Source: Subtercola sp. PAMC28395
Lineage (GTDB): Bacteria; Actinomycetota; Actinomycetes; Actinomycetales; Microbacteriaceae
Length of the DNA: 64,000 nt
Direction of reading: 5' to 3'
Assembly: GCF_018889995.1 (NCBI RefSeq)
Contig: NZ_CP076547.1
Span: 2,914,001 to 2,978,000 of the forward strand
Shown here: positions 60,097 through 64,000 of the stretch, piece after piece
Position numbering within the stretch: position 1 is the first letter of the stretch
How the letters are laid out: every line of letters starts with the position of its first letter
The notes under the pieces: model-generated
Told to the model about the DNA's origin: nothing
The model's database searches: none
What the model saw: only the letters and a program-made list of their open reading frames with translations
Translations under genes and position numbers: made by a program

Positions 60097-61079
60097 CGGA
60101 GTGCTCTCGCTTTCGGGTCGAGCGCATCTCGGATGACTTCGCCCATGAGAATGAACGAGAAGACAGTGACAGAGAGAGCGATCGAGGGGTAGATCAGGGT
60201 TTGCGGGTTGGTGCGGATGTCGCGCTGGGCCTGGTTGATGTCGTTGCCCCACGACATGATGTCGCTGCCGAGCCCGACGCCGAGGAACGACAGTGTCGCT
60301 TCGGCCACGATGGCTCCCGCGAGAGAGATCGTCGTGATGGCGATGACAGGTGCGATCGAGTTGGGCATGACGTGGCGCCAGAGGATCCGGAATCTCGACA
60401 CACCGAGCGCCTCCGACGCCATCACGAAGTCGGAGTTCTTCACCCGGAGTATCTCGGCTCTCAGCACCCTGGCCGTTGAGGGCCACGCGAAGATACCGAT
60501 CGCCAGCGAGATCGTCCACACACTCCGGTACTGCGCGAGAACCGACATGACGACGATCGCCGCGAGGATGTAGGGAATCGAGAAGAAGATGTCACCGACG
60601 CGAGACAGGGTCGCATCGATCGCGCCACCGTAGAAACCGGCGAACGCCCCGAAGACGATGCCGAGCACTGTCGTCAGAACAATGACGATGATGCCGACCG
60701 CGAGAGACGTCGAGGTGCCGTTGATGATGCGCGAGTAGACGTCGCAGCCCTGCTTCGTGAAGCCGAGGGGGTGCCCGTCGGTGGGGCCGCCATTACTGAA
60801 GTGAAGATCGCAGCCGTTGTTGGGAGGCGTCTGAGTGAAGAGCCACGGGAACAGAGCGACGACGATCACGAGCAGGATGAGCGCGCCCGAGATCCAGAAG
60901 ATCGGGCGCCGCCGTGCGTCACGCCAGGCGTCGATCCACAGGTTGCTGGGCTTCTCGGCGACGTTCACCACGTCGATGGCGACCAGCGGCGTCTCCTCGA
61001 GGGGCGCGACGAAGTGGTCTGCAGAGCGCGGGGCGTCGGAGCCGGGCGCTTCGGGTGTGTCGATGATGTTATTTGACAT
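60093..61079 (-). CDS. Peptide ABC transporter permease, DppC type
   Basis: A 328-residue inner-membrane permease with an N-terminal cytoplasmic tail, one helix (FWISGALILLVIVVALFPWLF) and the BPD_transp_1 domain: TSTSLAVGIIVIVLTTVLG, FAGFYGGAIDATLSRVGDIFFSIP, the EAA loop (SEALGVSRFRILWRHVMPN) and NPQTLIYPSIALS. It overlaps the upstream permease by 11 bases and the ATPase by 4. Confidence 0.93.
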   Translation of the reverse strand: MSNNIIDTPEAPGSDAPRSADHFVAPLEETPLVAIDVVNVAEKPSNLWIDAWRDARRRPIFWISGALILLVIVVALFPWLFTQTPPNNGCDLHFSNGGPTDGHPLGFTKQGCDVYSRIINGTSTSLAVGIIVIVLTTVLGIVFGAFAGFYGGAIDATLSRVGDIFFSIPYILAAIVVMSVLAQYRSVWTISLAIGIFAWPSTARVLRAEILRVKNSDFVMASEALGVSRFRILWRHVMPNSIAPVIAITTISLAGAIVAEATLSFLGVGLGSDIMSWGNDINQAQRDIRTNPQTLIYPSIALSVTVFSFILMGEVIRDALDPKARALR

Positions 61080-61998
61080 AGCGGATCCTTGGGTCGAGCA
61101 GGCCGTACAGCAGGTCCACGACGAGGTTGACGACGAGGTAGATCAGCACCATCACGGTGACGAAGGAGACGACCGTGGGCCCCTCACCCCTGATGATGGC
61201 CTGATAGAGCGTGTTGCCGACGCCTGGAACATTGAAGATACCTTCGGTGACTGTCGCACCGACGAGCAGGACTCCGAAGTCGGTGGCGAGGTACGTGACG
61301 ACGGGAATCAGGGAGTTGCGCAGAATGTGCACCGGCACAATGCGCCGTCGCCCGAGCCCCTTGCCGTAGGCCGTGCGAACGAAGTCGAGGCTCGACGTCT
61401 CGATCACCGATGATCGGGTCAGCCTGATGATCTGGGCGAAGCTGATGCTCGCCAGCACGATGGCGGGCAGGATGAGGTCGACAATCGGTGCATCTGGCCT
61501 CACAGTGGTTCGGGCCCAGCCCAATTGCACACCGAAGACGAATTGCGCGACGAAAGCAATGACGAAGATCGGCAGCGAGATCAGGATGAGGCTGATCACC
61601 AGTGACGAGTTGTCGAAGAGCTTGCCCTTGCGGAGGCCGGAGACCAAGCCGACGAAGATACCGGCGATGGTCTCGATGAGCAGCGCCATGATCGCCAGCC
61701 GGATGGTCACGGGGAAGGTTCTCGCGAGCACCTGGCTCACGGGTTCACCCGAGAAGGAGATACCGAAGTTGCCCTGGAAGATGCCCGCGATGTAGCGGAA
61801 GTACTGGATCAGGAAGGGATCGTCGAGGTGGTACTGCGCGCGGAGCTGGGCGACAACGGCGGGGTTCGGAGTCTTGTCCCCGAACAGAGCGACGATGGGG
61901 TCGCCGGGCATCGCGAAGACCATGAAGTAGATGAGGAACGTGGTTCCCAGGAAGACGGGTATCGCCTGCAGAACGCGGCGGAAGATATAACCGGCCAT
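61069..61998 (-). CDS. Peptide ABC transporter permease, DppB type
   Basis: A 309-residue partner permease. Start MAGYIFRRVLQAIPVFLGTTF, then LAIMALLIETIAGIFVGLVS, DFVRTAYGKGLGRRRIVPVH and HILRNSLIPVVTYLATDFG (EAA loop) and GEGPTVVSFVTVMVLIYLVVN. It follows the binding-protein gene across a hairpin and overlaps the second permease, so the order is binding protein - DppB - DppC - ATPase. Confidence 0.93.
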   Translation of the reverse strand: MAGYIFRRVLQAIPVFLGTTFLIYFMVFAMPGDPIVALFGDKTPNPAVVAQLRAQYHLDDPFLIQYFRYIAGIFQGNFGISFSGEPVSQVLARTFPVTIRLAIMALLIETIAGIFVGLVSGLRKGKLFDNSSLVISLILISLPIFVIAFVAQFVFGVQLGWARTTVRPDAPIVDLILPAIVLASISFAQIIRLTRSSVIETSSLDFVRTAYGKGLGRRRIVPVHILRNSLIPVVTYLATDFGVLLVGATVTEGIFNVPGVGNTLYQAIIRGEGPTVVSFVTVMVLIYLVVNLVVDLLYGLLDPRIRYVK

Positions 61999-62128
61999 GG
62001 CCTAACTGGCCTGGACTTCGGATTGGATGCACATATGGAGAAGTTGACCTTACTGTGACGGGCCACGGGCTTTGGAACAGGCTACTCGTTCGAAACCCCG
62101 CGGCCGGCATAACTGTCGGAATCACACC

Positions 62129-62161
62129 GCAGGGGCGGTAGCTCAACGCCACCGCCCCTGC
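62129..62161 (-). terminator. Hairpin downstream of the binding-protein gene
   Basis: GCAGGGGCGGT (62129-62139) and ACCGCCCCTGC (62151-62161) are exact inverted arms with an 11-base loop, 18 bases past the binding-protein stop. No T-run follows, so it is likely a partial terminator or an RNA-stabilising stem that keeps binding-protein mRNA more abundant than the permease part. Confidence 0.75.
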
Positions 62162-62178
62162 AGATGTCTGGGCTGGTG

Positions 62179-63795
62179 TTAGCCCTTGGTGATTTCGTAG
62201 TACAGCGGTACCGAGTTCCAGCCGAAGTGCACGCTCGACACTGCGGTGCTGAAGCCACCGGTCACGTTTGAGTACCACAGCGGAATTGCAGGCAGGTCCT
62301 TGAACAGGATTGTCTGGGCGTCCTGGTAGTCCTTGATCGCAGCGGCCGAGTCGGTCTCGCTCGAGCCCTTCGTCAGCAGTGCATCGAAGGCCGGGTTCGA
62401 GTAGTCCCCGTCGTTCGAGCCGGCGTTGGTCGCGTAGATCGGGCCGAGGAAGTTGAACAGGCCGGGGTAGTCGGCCTGCCATCCGGTGCGGAACGCGGTC
62501 TGGATCGAGCGGTCGGTGATGGCCGTACGAACCTGCTTGAACGTCGGTGACGGAGCGCCGGAGGCGTCGATACCGAGGTTGTTCTTCAGGTTGTTCACAA
62601 CTGCGTCGACCCAGCCCTGGTGGCCACCGTCTGCGTTGTACGCGATCTGGAAGGTGCCGGTCCACGGTGAGATGGCGTCCGCCTGTGCCCACAGCTTCTT
62701 GGCGTCTTCAGCGTTGTACTTCAGAACATCTGAGCCCGAGATCGAGTCCGACCAGCCGTCGATGACCGGCGACGTGAAGTCTGCGGCCGGCGTACGGGTG
62801 TCTTCGAAGATCACCTTCGTGATGGTCGCGCGGTCGATCGCTTCTGAGATCGCCTGGCGACGCAACTGGCCTTCCTGGCCGCCGAAGTGAGCCAAGCGGT
62901 CCGGAATCGTGAACGACTGGAAGATCGCAGCCGGCTGGTTCACGGCACGGTCGCCGAGGTCGTTCTTGTACGTGGCGTAGGCGCTGTCGGGGATCTGGTC
63001 GATCACGTCGACGTTGTTCGCCTGCAGGTCGGCGTAGGCCGCGTCTGCCGTCGGGTAGAACGTGATGGTCAGGCCACCGTTCAGCGGCTTGCGGCCACCG
63101 GTGTACTCGGGGTTCGACACGAGGTCGATCTTGACGTTGTGCTGCCACGCGCCGGCCTTGGCCAGCATGTAGGGGCCGTTTCCGATCGGGTTCTCGCCGA
63201 ATGCCTTCAGGTCGGTGAACGCGACGCTGGGCAGCGGCATGAAGGCCGTGTAGCCGAGGCGGAGCGGGAAGTCCGAGTGCGGCGCCTTCAGGGTGACCGT
63301 GAAGGTCGTGTCATCGACCTTCTTCAGACCGGTGAGGGGTGAGTCTGCGTCGTAGCTGAAGCCCACGATGTCCTCGAAGAAGTAGCTGTTCAACTGGGCG
63401 TTGCTGAGGAGCGCGCCGTACTGCCAGGCATTGATGAAGGAGTCAGAGGTGACGGCCTCACCGTTCGTGAACTTCTCGTTCGGCTTGATCTTGATCGTGA
63501 ACGTGGTGGAGTCGGTCGTCGTGATGGAATCGGCGACATCGTTCTGCGGAGCGCCCTTCTCGTCGTAGTAGACGAGTCCAGCGAAGATGTTGTCCGTGAT
63601 CTTGCCGCCACCGGTCTCGTTGGTGTTGGTCGGGATCAGCGGGTTCTGCGGCTCAGAGCCGTTCGTGGTGATGATCGCTGACGTGTTGGCACTCGCGGTG
63701 GGCGTGCTGCTGCCCCCGCTTGCGCATCCTGTGAGCACGAGCGCGCTGGCTGCTGCCAGAGCGACGACGCCCACTCCAATACGACTGATTCTCAA
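62179..63795 (-). CDS. Peptide ABC transporter substrate-binding lipoprotein (SBP family 5)
   Basis: A 538-residue extracytoplasmic binding protein. Signal peptide with lipobox LTGC (Cys24), Ser/Thr linker, then family-5 marks: GGKITDNIFAGLVYYDEKG, FTNGEAVTSDSFINAWQYG, NPIGNGPYMLAKAGAWQHN, GGLTITFYPTADAAYADLQA and RRQAISEAIDRATIT. It starts with TTG at 63795, 5 bases after a perfect AGGAGG. The cargo is probably a peptide, but the family also binds other solutes. Confidence 0.93.
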   Translation of the reverse strand: MRISRIGVGVVALAAASALVLTGCASGGSSTPTASANTSAIITTNGSEPQNPLIPTNTNETGGGKITDNIFAGLVYYDEKGAPQNDVADSITTTDSTTFTIKIKPNEKFTNGEAVTSDSFINAWQYGALLSNAQLNSYFFEDIVGFSYDADSPLTGLKKVDDTTFTVTLKAPHSDFPLRLGYTAFMPLPSVAFTDLKAFGENPIGNGPYMLAKAGAWQHNVKIDLVSNPEYTGGRKPLNGGLTITFYPTADAAYADLQANNVDVIDQIPDSAYATYKNDLGDRAVNQPAAIFQSFTIPDRLAHFGGQEGQLRRQAISEAIDRATITKVIFEDTRTPAADFTSPVIDGWSDSISGSDVLKYNAEDAKKLWAQADAISPWTGTFQIAYNADGGHQGWVDAVVNNLKNNLGIDASGAPSPTFKQVRTAITDRSIQTAFRTGWQADYPGLFNFLGPIYATNAGSNDGDYSNPAFDALLTKGSSETDSAAAIKDYQDAQTILFKDLPAIPLWYSNVTGGFSTAVSSVHFGWNSVPLYYEITKG

Positions 63796-64000
63796 GGTTT
63801 CCTCCTGTGCAAACTGGGAATTTCGAATCCGCGGCTCGTGGCCGAAGTCTCGAATCGAATGTGTCGCTCACGATGCGTGTGAAGCCTCGCAAATCGGGCA
63901 CGCTGAGGTGATCGGCGCGCTCGATGACTACCGAGTACCCTAAAAGGGGTGGCGCGAAGAACCAAATGCGTGTGAAAAAAGTTACATACTAGAAACTAAA
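63796..64000. other. Leader of the peptide-transporter operon
   Basis: About 200 bases upstream of the TTG, containing the AGGAGG ribosome site at 63801-63806 and presumably the promoter. An AT-rich tract at 63955-64000 is unusual for this GC-rich window and could be the promoter or an element beyond it. No gene is supported. Confidence 0.5.

Overview
The window is chromosomal DNA of a high-GC Gram-positive bacterium (Actinomycetota). The AdnA/AdnB pair in place of RecBCD, UPF0182, DUF3107, DUF3117, DUF2342, the succinylase lysine genes, the EfeUOB iron system and a YkoE-type thiamine ECF transporter together point to Micrococcales, most likely Microbacteriaceae. The genus cannot be fixed from this sequence alone. 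There is no rRNA, CRISPR array, prophage or insertion sequence. One tRNA, initiator tRNA-Met, is present. Two long stretches keep a gene order that I recall from mycobacteria: UPF0182 / PDZ-Lon protease / DUF2342 / uvrD2 / nudC / adnB / adnA / DUF3107 / ferritin-like / rhlE, and CBS-MgtE-N / mrp / tatB / O-methyltransferase / DUF3117 / dapE / dapD.

Layout. 1-5.4 kb is a thiamine locus between two inward-facing TPP riboswitches: a broken thiM, an intact thiE, a single-chain ECF transporter (two ATPases plus the T component) and the YkoE substrate component. 5.4-8 kb holds a cupin, a DUF222/HNH gene and tRNA-fMet. 8-30.5 kb is the conserved housekeeping block: membrane protein UPF0182, a Lon-like protease, a zincin-family protein, a ThiF/cyclodehydratase-like protein, UvrD2, NudC, a kinase-fold protein with an altered active site, AdnB-AdnA, DUF3107, a ferritin-like protein, RhlE and DUF445. 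30.5-41.6 kb carries a PHP phosphoesterase, an apparently self-regulated MerR/TipA regulator, PepP, a stress-type membrane protein, the PRC/MgtE-N/CBS - DUF1003 - Mrp operon, a CPA1 antiporter, TatB, an O-methyltransferase and a 57-residue DUF3117 gene. 41.7-48.8 kb holds lysine/diaminopimelate genes (dapE, dapD, dapC) with gltA, fdxA and membrane proteins. 48.9-54.1 kb is the efeUOB iron-import operon with a divergent efeO-like paralogue and a probable DtxR/IdeR site. 54.2-64 kb has a family-A DNA polymerase, typA and a peptide ABC transporter operon.

The most unusual signal is not a single gene. Short tandem repeats recur across the whole window. At least a dozen unrelated genes carry in-frame arrays of 12, 15, 18 or 30 bp units in termini or surface loops, often near catalytic motifs. 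They occur in the ECF transporter, AdnA, AdnB, RhlE, PepP, DUF1003, the membrane glycosyltransferase, EfeU and the polymerase. The arrays outside genes have 15-, 16-, 17-, 18- or 50-bp spacings. The sequences differ from array to array, so this looks like a process acting on the genome (tandem duplication, then frame selection) and not a dispersed element. Other points worth a second look are active-site changes in the kinase-fold protein, NudC, the EfeO paralogue and DUF2342; an antisense 3-prime overlap across a helicase motif of uvrD2; and a large deletion in thiM at a short direct repeat.
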